Assembly (NCBI GenBank): GCA_964536025.1
Contig: CAZHXA010000016.1
Coordinates: forward strand, 1-46,965
DNA from: RGIG4576 sp964536025
GTDB taxonomy: Bacteria; Bacteroidota; Bacteroidia; Bacteroidales; Muribaculaceae
Length of the DNA stretch: 46,965 bases
Direction of reading: 5' to 3'
Below the pieces are notes generated by a model. It did not search any database. It had not been told where the DNA came from and saw only the letters and a list, made by a program, of their open reading frames with translations. The first letter of the stretch is position 1. Each line of letters begins with the position of its first letter. The translations under genes and the position numbers were made by a program. Below, piece after piece: positions 24,881 to 34,272 of the stretch.

Positions 24881-26182
24881 ATGGATACAGCGATGATGAC
24901 ATTAGCCGTTATGACCATTGTGTCAATGATATTTTCGGCTTTTTTTTCGGGGATGGAAATTGCATTTATTTCATCCAATAGTGTGCGTATTAAAATAGAT
25001 GTAGAAAAAGAAGGTGTAATCAATCGTATTTTAAGTTTGTTTTATCGCCACAAGGAAATGTTTATCACCACAATGCTTGTGGGAAATAATATCATGCTTG
25101 TTATATATGGTATGGGCATGGCTGGGCTTCTTGACCCATATTTGCATAAGCTTTTTAATGGAAACGAAGCTGTTGTCTTGATTTCCCAATCGCTAATATC
25201 TACCGGTATAATACTTATAACCGGTGAATTTATACCTAAAACGGTATTCAGAATAAATCCAAACAGCTCTTTGAGAAATTTCTCAATACCGTTGTACTTG
25301 ATTTATTTTATGTTATATCCTATTACATGGTTTTCAACCAAGTTGTCGGAATTGTTAATGAGACTTTTTAAATTAAAGATTGATAGACAACGTTTAGGCT
25401 CAATAACAGTGGGAGAATTGGATGCATATTTGCAAGAAAATATAGATACACGCGAAGAAGAGAATAAAGAAGTTGAACGAGAAGTGAAGATTTTTCAAAA
25501 CGCGTTAGATTTCTCTGATACTCACTTGAGGGATTGTATGGTTCCTCGTAATGAAATAGTAGCTGTCAATATTGATGCCATAGATCGCGAAGATTTGAAT
25601 AAACTGTTTACGCAAAGCGGATTTTCCAAAATAATAGTTTATCACGATGATATAGATAATGTGTTGGGATATATACATGTGAGTGAGATGTTTACTCCTG
25701 AAAATAATTGGAAAAAATGCATCAAACCCGTACTTTTTGCACCGGAAACCATGCTTGCTAATAAGATGATGCAAAATTTGTTGAAACAAAAACGTAGTAT
25801 GGCTGTTGTCGTAGATGAATTTGGAGGAACAGCAGGACTTGTGACCCTTGAGGACCTTGTTGAGGAAATATTCGGAGAAATAGAAGATGAACATGACCAT
25901 ACCCGTTTTGTTGAACGTGAAATAGCCCCGGGTGTTTATGAATTTTCGGGACGAATTGAGATTGAGGAGATTAATGAAAAATATCCATTAGAATTGCCCG
26001 AAAATGATGAATATCAAACATTGGCAGGGTACTTGTTATATCACCTTGAAGTGATACCTAAAGTCGGAGATACATTTGAAATAGACAATTTCACTTATAA
26101 AATAGAGAAAATGATGGGTGCAAGAATAGATCTTGTTCATGTAGTTACAAATATTGCCCATAAAAATGAAGAAAAAAGTTGA
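24881..26182 (+). CDS. CNNM/CBS-domain membrane protein (CorC/HlyC family)
   Basis: Probably a divalent-cation (Mg/Co) transport or homeostasis protein of the inner membrane. The 433 residues comprise a DUF21/CNNM membrane domain (about 1-190, with FSAFFSGMEIAFIS and GEFIPKTVFR), a CBS pair (about 205-330, with MVPRNEIVAV and VVDEFGGTAGLVTLEDLVEE), and a CorC_HlyC domain (about 345-425, with NDEYQTLAGYLLYHL). The older label hemolysin is misleading. Bacteroidetes GldE belongs to the same family, so a gliding or secretion-related paralogue is possible. It follows lptC by 14 bp. Confidence 0.9.
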   Translation: MDTAMMTLAVMTIVSMIFSAFFSGMEIAFISSNSVRIKIDVEKEGVINRILSLFYRHKEMFITTMLVGNNIMLVIYGMGMAGLLDPYLHKLFNGNEAVVLISQSLISTGIILITGEFIPKTVFRINPNSSLRNFSIPLYLIYFMLYPITWFSTKLSELLMRLFKLKIDRQRLGSITVGELDAYLQENIDTREEENKEVEREVKIFQNALDFSDTHLRDCMVPRNEIVAVNIDAIDREDLNKLFTQSGFSKIIVYHDDIDNVLGYIHVSEMFTPENNWKKCIKPVLFAPETMLANKMMQNLLKQKRSMAVVVDEFGGTAGLVTLEDLVEEIFGEIEDEHDHTRFVEREIAPGVYEFSGRIEIEEINEKYPLELPENDEYQTLAGYLLYHLEVIPKVGDTFEIDNFTYKIEKMMGARIDLVHVVTNIAHKNEEKS

Positions 26183-26188
26183 TTTATT

Positions 26189-26219
26189 GTTGTAAATTCA
26201 AATAAAAGTATTAACTTTG
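26189..26219 (+). promoter_or_regulatory. Promoter of tRNA-Asp
   Basis: GTTG (26189-26192), 19 nt and TAACTTTG (26212-26219) give a start near 26226, about 42 nt before the tRNA. Confidence 0.65.
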
Positions 26220-26267
26220 CACCGCAAAACCTCAAAGAGCGATTTGAGAAAAGCGAAATATAATATT

Positions 26268-26341
26268 GGTGCGTTAGTTCAGTTGGTTAGAATATCTGCC
26301 TGTCACGCAGGGGGTCACGGGTTCGAGTCCCGTACGCACCG
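26268..26341 (+). tRNA. tRNA-Asp (GTC)
   Basis: A cloverleaf of 74 nt has acceptor GGTGCGT paired with ACGCACC, discriminator G, anticodon loop CTGTCAC (GTC), and T loop GTTCGAGTC. No CCA is encoded. Confidence 0.96.
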
Positions 26342-26342
26342 C

Positions 26343-26376
26343 AAAAGCATTGAAGGATTCCTTCAATGCTTTTTTT
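26343..26376 (+). terminator. Intrinsic terminator after tRNA-Asp
   Basis: An inverted repeat aaaagcattgaagg/ccttcaatgctttt, with a tight loop near 26357-26359, is followed by a T run to 26376. It begins one base after the tRNA. Its T run is also part of the rpoN promoter. Confidence 0.9.
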
Positions 26377-26404
26377 GTTTTTACAAGAATTCTCAGTAAG
26401 TTTG
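26374..26404 (+). promoter_or_regulatory. Promoter of rpoN, overlapping the tRNA-Asp terminator
   Basis: TTTG (26374-26377), exactly 19 nt, and TAAGTTTG (26397-26404) form a full consensus match. The TTTG is the end of the terminator's T run. The start near 26411 leaves a 13-nt leader. Confidence 0.75.
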
Positions 26405-26423
26405 TATAAAAATAACAGTCTGT

Positions 26424-27875
26424 ATGGGAAAACAAACATTGACACAAGAGCAAAAATTGACACAACGGCTTTCACCGTTGCAATTACAACTTGTGCCATT
26501 GCTGCAAATGAACGGTCTTGAAATAGAAGAAAAAATACGTAGTGAATTAGATGACAATCCAGCATTGGAAGTAAATGAAGATGCAATTGATAATTCACTT
26601 AATAAAGATGAAGACGGTGAAACATTCAAAGAAACCGCCGATGATATTCAACAAGCCGATTATCGCGATGAAGATGATATACCATATTATCGCACAAATA
26701 TATCAAATCATAGTGCAGATGATGAGACTCGCGATGCAATAATAATTTCGGAATCATCGCTTGTGGATTATCTCATGGAACAAATCCATGAACGCAATCT
26801 TAGTGAAACTCAGATGAAAATAGCTGAGTATATTATTGGAAATATAGATGATAACGGCTACTTGTCTCGTTCACTTTTGGCAATAACCGATGACCTCGTT
26901 TTTCAAACAGGAATAGATGTCACTGAAGAAGAAGTGAAAGCAGTTTTGCTTGTCGTTCAAGAGCTTGATCCTGCCGGTGTGGGGGCAACCGATCTTAGAG
27001 ATTGCTTGCTCATTCAATTGAGGCGTAAAAAAGAAAATGAGGTTAGCAAATTATCTTATAGGGTTGTTAAAGAACTCTTTGATGAGTTTTCAAAAAAACA
27101 TTATGATAAAATCATGTCGGTGTTAAATATTAATGACGACATGATGAAAGATATAATTTCAGATATTCGCACGCTTACACCGAAACCGGGAAACTCTATA
27201 ACAGGTGTGGCAGATGATTCTCATGCACAACAAATTATTCCCGATTTTAATGTAGAAGTTGAAGGCAATAATATAATGCTTACTATTCTTAATAATATAC
27301 CGGAGTTGCAAATTTCTGAAAGCTATTCGACTATTTACAATGCTTTTGCAAAGCATAAACCTACTTCGCGTCAAGATGCCGAAACCATAGCTGCAGTAAA
27401 GCTGAAATATGAGAAAGCTAATGATTTTATAAAGGTTTTACGACAACGTCAAGAAACGTTGTTTCGCACAATGCGTAGCATTACGTTGCGTCAACGAGAA
27501 TTCTTTATAAGTGGAGATGAAACCAAAATAAAACCAATGATACTTAAAGATGTTGCCGAAGATACCGGTTATGATCTTTCGGTAATATCGAGGGCTACGG
27601 TCAATAAGTATGTTAATACTCAATGGGGAGTATTCCCGTTGAAATATTTTTTCAATGAAGGATTGCAACACGAAAGAGGAGAAGAAGTATCTACTCGAGA
27701 AATTTTGACGATTTTAAAAAGTGTAATCGAAGGAGAAAATAAGTTGCGACCTTATTCTGATGAACAGCTATGTGGTATTATGAAGAAACGTGGATATGAA
27801 ATAGCACGTCGCACGATAGCAAAATATCGCGAAAAACTCTCTATTCCGGTTGCACGTTTGCGTAAAGAGATTTAA
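26424..27875 (+). CDS. rpoN: RNA polymerase sigma-54 factor
   Basis: RpoN directs RNA polymerase to -24/-12 promoters and needs AAA+ activators. The 483-residue protein has the Gln/Leu-rich activator-interacting region I (QRLSPLQLQLVPLLQMNGLE, about 14-33), an acidic region II (about 48-90), the core-binding and DNA-binding domains (LSVISRATVNKYVNTQWGVF near 390-410), and a C-terminal RpoN box ARRTIAKYRE (461-470). All regions are present and full length. It has its own promoter just after tRNA-Asp. No enhancer-binding protein gene lies nearby. Confidence 0.97.
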   Translation: MGKQTLTQEQKLTQRLSPLQLQLVPLLQMNGLEIEEKIRSELDDNPALEVNEDAIDNSLNKDEDGETFKETADDIQQADYRDEDDIPYYRTNISNHSADDETRDAIIISESSLVDYLMEQIHERNLSETQMKIAEYIIGNIDDNGYLSRSLLAITDDLVFQTGIDVTEEEVKAVLLVVQELDPAGVGATDLRDCLLIQLRRKKENEVSKLSYRVVKELFDEFSKKHYDKIMSVLNINDDMMKDIISDIRTLTPKPGNSITGVADDSHAQQIIPDFNVEVEGNNIMLTILNNIPELQISESYSTIYNAFAKHKPTSRQDAETIAAVKLKYEKANDFIKVLRQRQETLFRTMRSITLRQREFFISGDETKIKPMILKDVAEDTGYDLSVISRATVNKYVNTQWGVFPLKYFFNEGLQHERGEEVSTREILTILKSVIEGENKLRPYSDEQLCGIMKKRGYEIARRTIAKYREKLSIPVARLRKEI

Positions 27876-27921
27876 ATTTGTAAAGATATATTTAAAGCTT
27901 GATTAATAGGGCAAAATTGTT

Positions 27922-28536
27922 ATGATGCAACACATTTCAAGATTTATTGCCAGCGTGTTAAGTCCGTTACTCACACCGAGCTATGGCGTGTTTCTTGCGT
28001 TATGGGTATCGGTGATTTGTTATCAACCGTTGGGGACTCGTCTCGCTGTTTTGTTGGTAGTTTTCGGCGTAACATGCGTAACTCCAATGATTTTCATAAG
28101 TATTATGCATAATTTTAAAATTATAAAAGATATGCATCTTGTAGAAAGAAAAGAGCGAAATTATCCATATTTGATAACGATTGTTTGTTACGCAGCAGCG
28201 GCATGTTACATTAATCATGTACATGCTCCATCGTGGCTTGTGGGATTTGCTGTGGGTGGCGTTATGACTTGTATCGTATCTTTTATAATAAATTTAAAAT
28301 GGAAGATAAGTGCCCATACTGCAGGTATGGGTGGTCTTGTTGCATTGTTATTCTTCATTCATTCCGAGGGGCTTGAAGCATTCAATACATTTTGGCTTCT
28401 TTGCATAACAATAATTATATCCGGAATTGCCGGTTCGGTGAGAATGTATCAATGTCGTCACGATTTAGGGCAAGTAATAGCCGGCTTTATTAATGGCTGT
28501 ATGTGTGTACACTTTGCAATTAAATTTTTATATTGA
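27922..28536 (+). CDS. PAP2-like membrane phosphatase-related protein
   Basis: This 204-residue membrane protein has about six helices. The C-terminal half carries the PAP2-type active-site pieces KISAHTAGMGG (the SxHxxG-like motif, about 132-142) and RHDLGQVIAGF (about 182-192, the HxxxQ/D-like final motif). Family members remove phosphate from lipid phosphates such as undecaprenyl pyrophosphate. An N-terminal KxxxxxxRP-type motif is not clear (MHLVERKERNYP near 74-85 may be its remnant), so activity is uncertain. It begins ATG-ATG at 27922, 46 bp after rpoN, and purE follows after 26 bp. Confidence 0.72.
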   Translation: MMQHISRFIASVLSPLLTPSYGVFLALWVSVICYQPLGTRLAVLLVVFGVTCVTPMIFISIMHNFKIIKDMHLVERKERNYPYLITIVCYAAAACYINHVHAPSWLVGFAVGGVMTCIVSFIINLKWKISAHTAGMGGLVALLFFIHSEGLEAFNTFWLLCITIIISGIAGSVRMYQCRHDLGQVIAGFINGCMCVHFAIKFLY

Positions 28537-28562
28537 AAACTAAAATAAAACTAATAATATAA

Positions 28563-29069
28563 ATGAAACCGATAGTAAGTATTATAATGGGAAGTACAAG
28601 CGATCTTCCCATCTTGGAAAAAACGGCGAAAATGCTTGATGAAATGGAAATTCCATTTGAAATGAATGCTTTAAGTGCACATCGTACGCCTGCTGAAGTT
28701 GAAGCCTTTGCTCGTGGAGCCGAAGCACGTGGAATAAAAGTAATTATTGCCGCAGCTGGAATGGCAGCTCATTTACCGGGTGTAATTGCTGCAATGACCA
28801 CATTGCCGGTTATCGGTTTGCCAATTAATTCCACACTTGATGGTATGGATGCTCTTCTTGCCATTGTTCAGATGCCTCCGGGTATTCCTGTGGCAACAGT
28901 GGGTATAAATGCCGGACAAAATGCAGCAATACTTGCCATTCAAATGCTTGCATTGGAAAATAAGGAACTTGCTCAAAAATTTGCGACATTTAAGGCTTCG
29001 CTTGCTCAAAAAATTGTAAAAGCAAATGAAGATTTAAAGAAAGTAGAATATAAATTCAAAACTAACTGA
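28563..29069 (+). CDS. purE: N5-carboxyaminoimidazole ribonucleotide mutase
   Basis: It catalyses the class I PurE step of purine synthesis, moving the carboxyl of N5-CAIR to make CAIR. The 168 residues show GSTSDLP (about 9-15), SAHRTP (about 38-43) with the catalytic histidine, AAAGMAAHLPGVIAAMT and GINAGQNAAILA. No purK is adjacent. The last base of its TGA is the first base of the ispG ATG, so the two are translationally coupled. Confidence 0.96.
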   Translation: MKPIVSIIMGSTSDLPILEKTAKMLDEMEIPFEMNALSAHRTPAEVEAFARGAEARGIKVIIAAAGMAAHLPGVIAAMTTLPVIGLPINSTLDGMDALLAIVQMPPGIPVATVGINAGQNAAILAIQMLALENKELAQKFATFKASLAQKIVKANEDLKKVEYKFKTN

Positions 29070-30889
29070 TGAATTATTCAAGACGCAAAACATCTACCGT
29101 AAATATAGGTGGTATAAAACTCGGAGGAGATTACCCCATTCGTATCCAGTCTATGACATCGACGTCCACAATGGATACCGATGGCTGTGTGGAACAATGT
29201 AAACGAATATGCGATGCCGGAGCCGATATAGTGCGTCTCACGGCACAAGGAGTACGCGAAGCCGAAAATATAGGGGAAATACGTTCTATACTACGCAATG
29301 ATGGTTATACTACGCCTCTTGTTGCCGATATACATTTTAATCCAAGTGCCGCTTTTGCTGCGGCTCAAGTTACAGATAAAGTGCGTATCAATCCGGGAAA
29401 TTTTGTTGATGCTGCTCGTAAATTTCAAAAACTTCATTTTACTGAAGAAGAGTATGCTCAAGAAATTGAGAAGATACGTAAAGCTCTTGTTCCTTTCATA
29501 GCTTTATGCCGTGAACATGGTACGGCAGTGAGATTGGGAGTTAATCATGGTAGTTTGAGTGATCGCATAATGAGCCATTATGGAGATACGCCTGCAGGTA
29601 TGGTGGAGTCGGCTATGGAGTTTCTTCGTGTTTTTGTGTCAGAGAATTTTACTGATGTTGTAATTTCCATAAAATCTTCCAATACGGTGGTTATGGTGCA
29701 AACCGTAAGACTCCTTGTTCAAGCTATGGATGCTGAAAACATGCATTTCCCTTTGCATCTTGGTGTAACTGAAGCCGGAGATGGAGAAGATGGTCGTATT
29801 AAATCGGCAGTAGGTATAGGAACATTATTGTCGGAAGGAATAGGCGATACAATAAGGGTTTCATTAAGTGAAAATCCGGAATTAGAGGTCCCTGTTGCAA
29901 AAAAACTTGTTGATTATATAACATCAAGAGCATCTATTCAACCTATAGAAGGTTGTGACGATATTAAGTATGAACCGATAGAACCACAGCGTAGAAAATC
30001 CTTAAAAGTGAACAATGTGGGAGGAGAATGTTCTCCGATTGTTGTTGCATCGGTTTTGCCAAGTACCTTGAAAGGTAAATATCGACCGGATTACTACTAT
30101 TCTGCCGAAGGCAAGGTTGAAGATGATGTAAATAGATATATAGTACCGCAAAGTAAATATAATTGTGAAAATGCAAATGTTTCACCATTGTTTGACCTTA
30201 CACAAATAGATGAATATAGAGCTTGTAAAGCAAGTCAAAAATGGCTTATGGTGTCAACAAATACACCTATAGAGAATTTGTCGTTCTTGAAACAAGACAC
30301 ATCTACAATTCTTGCCATTGTTCCTAATCATGAAAATGTGAGTGGTTGTGAAGAATGTTTCATTAAGGCTTTGACAAAAGCAGGAATAGAAGCTCCGGTT
30401 GTCTTATTGAACATATATCAAGATGAAGATAGTGAATGGATTCAAGTAAAGTCCGGTGCCGATTTTGGGACTATGCTTCTTAATGGTTACCGTGATGGAA
30501 TATGGCTTGAATGTCCTAATTATAATGATATTGATGATGTCGTTCGTTATGAATTTGGAATACTTCAGGCTGCACGATTACGCATTACTAAAACCGAATA
30601 TATCTCTTGCCCAAGTTGTGGACGTACACTCTTTGATTTACAAAAGACGGTTCAAGAAATAAAAGCGGCCACATCACACTTGACTCATTTAAAAATAGGA
30701 ATAATGGGTTGTATTGTGAATGGTCCCGGAGAAATGGCTGATGCCGATTATGGTTATGTAGGAGCTGCAACCAATAAAATAAGTCTTTATAAGAATAAAG
30801 AGTGTATTGAAAAAAATATTCCTCAAGAAGAGGCTATTCCTAAACTTATTGAGTTGATTAAGGCAAACGGAGATTGGGTAGAACCATAA
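29069..30889 (+). CDS. ispG: 4-hydroxy-3-methylbut-2-enyl diphosphate synthase, long form
   Basis: This [4Fe-4S] enzyme of the MEP isoprenoid pathway converts MEcPP to HMBPP. At 606 residues it is the three-domain type found in Bacteroidetes, Chlamydiae and plants. The TIM barrel (about 1-265; YPIRIQSMTSTSTMDTDGCV, LVADIHFNP, VRINPGN) is followed by an extra domain (about 300-500) missing from E. coli IspG (about 370 residues). The cluster domain comes last, with C514 and C517 in CPSC, C548 in GCIVNGPGE and E555. It overlaps purE by one base and is followed after 1 bp by an epimerase gene. Confidence 0.97.
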   Translation: MNYSRRKTSTVNIGGIKLGGDYPIRIQSMTSTSTMDTDGCVEQCKRICDAGADIVRLTAQGVREAENIGEIRSILRNDGYTTPLVADIHFNPSAAFAAAQVTDKVRINPGNFVDAARKFQKLHFTEEEYAQEIEKIRKALVPFIALCREHGTAVRLGVNHGSLSDRIMSHYGDTPAGMVESAMEFLRVFVSENFTDVVISIKSSNTVVMVQTVRLLVQAMDAENMHFPLHLGVTEAGDGEDGRIKSAVGIGTLLSEGIGDTIRVSLSENPELEVPVAKKLVDYITSRASIQPIEGCDDIKYEPIEPQRRKSLKVNNVGGECSPIVVASVLPSTLKGKYRPDYYYSAEGKVEDDVNRYIVPQSKYNCENANVSPLFDLTQIDEYRACKASQKWLMVSTNTPIENLSFLKQDTSTILAIVPNHENVSGCEECFIKALTKAGIEAPVVLLNIYQDEDSEWIQVKSGADFGTMLLNGYRDGIWLECPNYNDIDDVVRYEFGILQAARLRITKTEYISCPSCGRTLFDLQKTVQEIKAATSHLTHLKIGIMGCIVNGPGEMADADYGYVGAATNKISLYKNKECIEKNIPQEEAIPKLIELIKANGDWVEP

Positions 30890-30890
30890 A

Positions 30891-31772
30891 ATGGAACTTT
30901 TACGAAATAAATATATTGAAATTTCGGTAAAAGAATTTGGGGCGGAGCTTACTTCAATAGTAAATTTTTCAACCGGGGAGGAATTGCTATGGCAAGGTGA
31001 CCCGATTTATTGGAATAGGCAATCTCCAATACTTTTCCCTATTGTGGGTTGTGTGTGTAATAATAGTTACACATATGACGGAGTGTGTTATAAAATGAGC
31101 CGACATGGATTTGCTCGCGATATGGAATTTTCTTTGGTAGAAAAGAGTGATACGCGTATTCTATTTGAACTTGTCTCTAACGAAAAAACTAAGAAATTCT
31201 ATCCGGTTGATTTTATTTTGCAAATAGGTTATGAAATACATGATAACACGGTTAAAGTTATATGGAACGTATTAAACACCGGAGAAAAAATCATGCATTT
31301 TCAAATAGGAGCACATCCGGCATTTAATGTAAAAGGATATAATGCCGATGCTCCGGTTCAGGGATTTTTTAGTTTATTGCCATTGGAACGTTCATATACA
31401 CTTTCGGTACTTGAAGATAATGGATGTGTAGGAAATAACGTAAGAAAAATAGAGTGCGATGAACTTGGTATTATTCCAATAACAAAAGATACGTTCAACC
31501 AAGATGCGTTGATACTTGAAGATTCTCAAACGAGTATTGTAACGTTACTTGATTTAAAAAGGCATCCTTACATTCGTATTACGTTTGATGCTCCGGTAGT
31601 GGGGCTGTGGTCTCCGGCAAAATGTAGCTATGCTCCATTTGTTTGTGTTGAACCATGGTATGGACGTAGTGATAAAACCGGTTTTCGCGGAGAATTCTCA
31701 GAAAGAGATTGGGTTTTACATTTGGAACCGGAAGAATATTTCAAAACATCTTATGATATAACAATACTATAA
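30891..31772 (+). CDS. Aldose 1-epimerase family protein (GalM-like)
   Basis: This 293-residue mutarotase-like beta-sandwich protein lacks a signal peptide and so is cytoplasmic. Family marks are SPILFPIVGC (about 45-54), MSRHGFARDMEF (about 69-80, with the histidine of the active site), GAHPAFNV (about 143-150) and CVEPWYGRSD (about 256-265, with the expected catalytic glutamate). It is closer to the LacX/YeaD-like branch than to true GalM, so the sugar may be a phosphorylated hexose. It starts one base after ispG ends. Confidence 0.87.
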   Translation: MELLRNKYIEISVKEFGAELTSIVNFSTGEELLWQGDPIYWNRQSPILFPIVGCVCNNSYTYDGVCYKMSRHGFARDMEFSLVEKSDTRILFELVSNEKTKKFYPVDFILQIGYEIHDNTVKVIWNVLNTGEKIMHFQIGAHPAFNVKGYNADAPVQGFFSLLPLERSYTLSVLEDNGCVGNNVRKIECDELGIIPITKDTFNQDALILEDSQTSIVTLLDLKRHPYIRITFDAPVVGLWSPAKCSYAPFVCVEPWYGRSDKTGFRGEFSERDWVLHLEPEEYFKTSYDITIL

Positions 31773-31781
31773 TTGTTTTTT

Positions 31782-32459
31782 ATGAAAAAAATATTGTTAG
31801 TAGCAATGCTTGCGTTGTTAAGTGTAAGTATTAATGCTCAAAACAAAAAAAGTGATTGGGCTCAATTTTATCGTTATGCAGAAGATAATAAGACTATTAC
31901 ACAGCGTCCTAACGTTGTGTTTTATGGCAATTCCATTACTGATTTTTGGATAAAGAAGAGTCCTGATTTTTTTGCGAAACATAATTTTGTAGATAGAGGT
32001 ATTTCCGGACAAACAACAAGTGAAATGTTAGTTCGTTTTAGGCAAGATGTGCTAAACTTGAACCCTAAAGCTGTAGTTATTCTTGCCGGAATAAATGATA
32101 TAGCCGAAAATAACGGAAAAATGTCGCATGAGAATGTATTAGGAAATATAATTTCCATGACCGAATTGGCTAAATTGCATAAAATAAAGGTGATTTTGTG
32201 TAGCGTGCTTCCTTGTGATTATTTTTCGTGGCGAAAAGATTTAAAACCTGCCGAAGAAGTCAAAAAAATGAATAAGTTGATTTCTGAGTATGCAAAACGC
32301 AACAATATACCTTATGTTGATTATTATTCTGCCTTGGCAACATCTACAGGGGCTCTTGATGAAAAATATACTAAAGACCGCTGTCATCCTACACTTGAAG
32401 GGTATGTTGTGATGGAAGGTATTGTGATAAAGACTATCAAAAAAACAATAAAATTATAA
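31782..32459 (+). CDS. SGNH/GDSL-family hydrolase, exported
   Basis: This 225-residue enzyme from ATG 31782 has a signal peptide (about 1-20, SINAQ). The four SGNH blocks are visible: FYGNSITDFW (serine nucleophile, with GNS in place of GDS), DRGISGQTTSEML (glycine), LAGINDI (asparagine, GxND) and DRCHPTLEGY (Asp-xx-His). Such proteins are esterases, often acting on acetylated sugars. The annotated frame could open at TTG 31773, but the ATG gives a better signal peptide. The next gene, a 5'-nucleotidase, is also exported. Confidence 0.88.
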   Translation: MKKILLVAMLALLSVSINAQNKKSDWAQFYRYAEDNKTITQRPNVVFYGNSITDFWIKKSPDFFAKHNFVDRGISGQTTSEMLVRFRQDVLNLNPKAVVILAGINDIAENNGKMSHENVLGNIISMTELAKLHKIKVILCSVLPCDYFSWRKDLKPAEEVKKMNKLISEYAKRNNIPYVDYYSALATSTGALDEKYTKDRCHPTLEGYVVMEGIVIKTIKKTIKL

Positions 32460-32492
32460 TCTTAACTTTTAGAATAAAATTATGTTATCAAT

Positions 32493-34229
32493 ATGAAGCG
32501 TTTTTCATGCATTTTATTGGCTTTTTCAATTTTTATATCAATGTTAGCAACAGAGGCTTCAACGACAAAAATAAAAATAATACAAACTACCGATATTCAT
32601 GGTAATTTCTTTCCGTATGATTTTATAAATCGTAAGTCTTGGAGTGGTAGCTTGGCTCGAGTATATTCTTATGTCGCACAAGAACGGAAGATCTATGGTG
32701 ATAATCTTATATTACTTGATAATGGCGATATTTTGCAAGGTCAGCCTACTGTTTATTATTATAATTTTATAGATACGGTTTCTACTCACATTTGTGCCGA
32801 CATGATGAATTTTATGAAATATGATGTGGGAAATGTTGGAAACCATGATATTGAAACAGGGCATAGTGTTTATGACCGTTGGATTAAGCAATGTAATTTC
32901 CCTATTTTGGGTGCAAATATAATAGATGTAAAAACCGGGAAACCATATTTGCCTCCATATAAGATTTTAAATAAAGAAGGGATTAAAATTGCAATTTTGG
33001 GAATGATAACTCCTGCTATACCGGCTTGGCTTGCAGAAAATCTTTGGGATGGATTGCGTTTTGAGGATATGGAAGAATGTGCAAGAAAATGGATGGAAGT
33101 AATCAAAAAAGAAGAAAAACCTGACGTTGTAATAGGATTGTTTCATTCCGGTCGCGATGCAACAAAGAAAACCGGTGAATGGAAAGAAAATGCGTCTTTG
33201 CTTGTGGCTCAAAATGTACCCGGCTTTGATATCGTGCTTATGGGGCATGATCATCAACAATTTTGTCAAAACATAACTACTGCAAACGGGGATTATGTAA
33301 TGGCTGTTAATCCGGCTGCTAATGGTAACTATGTTTCCGATATTACACTTACTGTTACTCGTAATAAGAAAGGTAACCCATCAAATATCATGATAGATGC
33401 GAAACTTGCAGACATAAAGGATAGAGAGCCTTCAAGCGAATTTATGAATCGATTTGCTCCTCAATATAAAGATGTGAATGCTTTTGTTTCTAAAAAAATA
33501 GGAACAATAACAGCCAATCTTGAAACAAAACCTGCATATTTCGGTTCATCGGCATTCATTGATTTTATTCATTCGTTGCAATTGGCTATTTCGGGAGCGG
33601 AAATATCTTTTGCCGCCCCGTTATCTTTTGCCGCCACCATTAAGCAAGGAGATATTTACATGAGTGATATGTTCAATCTCTATAAATATGAGAATATGCT
33701 GTATGTAATGAATCTATCAGGGCAAGAAATAAAGGATTATCTTGAATATTCTTATTCTATTTGGACCAAACAAATGAAATCTCCTGAAGACAATTTGTTG
33801 CTCTTGAGAGAAGTTCCTAATGGAGAAGATTTAAGCCGTGCTGTGTTTTTAAATCCGAGCTATAATTTCGATTCAGCAGCCGGAATAATTTATACAGTTG
33901 ATGTTACTAAGCCTTATGGAGAAAAGATAAATATCATTAGTCTTGCTGATGGAAGACCTTTTGATAAAACTTGTGAATATAAAGTCGCATTAAATTCTTA
34001 TAGAGGTAATGGTGGCGGAGACATATTGACAAAAGGAGCCGGAATACCTAAAACCGAACTTGCAAAACGCATAGTTTTCTCAACCGATAAAGATTTGCGT
34101 TATTATTTAATGGAATATATACAACAGCAAGGAACGCTTACTCCCAAAGCATTAAATCAATGGCGTTTTATTCCCGAGGAATGGACAAAACCTGCAGCAA
34201 CTCGCGATTATAATAAGCTTTTTAAATAA
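32493..34229 (+). CDS. Exported 5'-nucleotidase / cyclic phosphodiesterase (UshA family)
   Basis: This 578-residue periplasmic metallophosphoesterase has a signal peptide (about 1-20). The N-terminal metal-binding motifs occur in order: TTDIHGN (about 31-37), DNGDILQG (about 76-83), GNHDIE (about 116-121), HSGRD (about 223-227) and MGHDHQ (about 252-257). The C-terminal nucleotide-specificity domain (about 330-540) includes the NSYRGNGGGD block (about 495-504). It salvages phosphate and nucleosides from extracellular nucleotides or cyclic nucleotides. It is the last gene of the plus-strand run and converges on xerD with a 43-bp gap and no clear terminator. Confidence 0.92.
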   Translation: MKRFSCILLAFSIFISMLATEASTTKIKIIQTTDIHGNFFPYDFINRKSWSGSLARVYSYVAQERKIYGDNLILLDNGDILQGQPTVYYYNFIDTVSTHICADMMNFMKYDVGNVGNHDIETGHSVYDRWIKQCNFPILGANIIDVKTGKPYLPPYKILNKEGIKIAILGMITPAIPAWLAENLWDGLRFEDMEECARKWMEVIKKEEKPDVVIGLFHSGRDATKKTGEWKENASLLVAQNVPGFDIVLMGHDHQQFCQNITTANGDYVMAVNPAANGNYVSDITLTVTRNKKGNPSNIMIDAKLADIKDREPSSEFMNRFAPQYKDVNAFVSKKIGTITANLETKPAYFGSSAFIDFIHSLQLAISGAEISFAAPLSFAATIKQGDIYMSDMFNLYKYENMLYVMNLSGQEIKDYLEYSYSIWTKQMKSPEDNLLLLREVPNGEDLSRAVFLNPSYNFDSAAGIIYTVDVTKPYGEKINIISLADGRPFDKTCEYKVALNSYRGNGGGDILTKGAGIPKTELAKRIVFSTDKDLRYYLMEYIQQQGTLTPKALNQWRFIPEEWTKPAATRDYNKLFK

Positions 34230-34272
34230 AAGTTTAGTCGTAAGTGAGGATGAAAATCAAATAAGTAAAACG

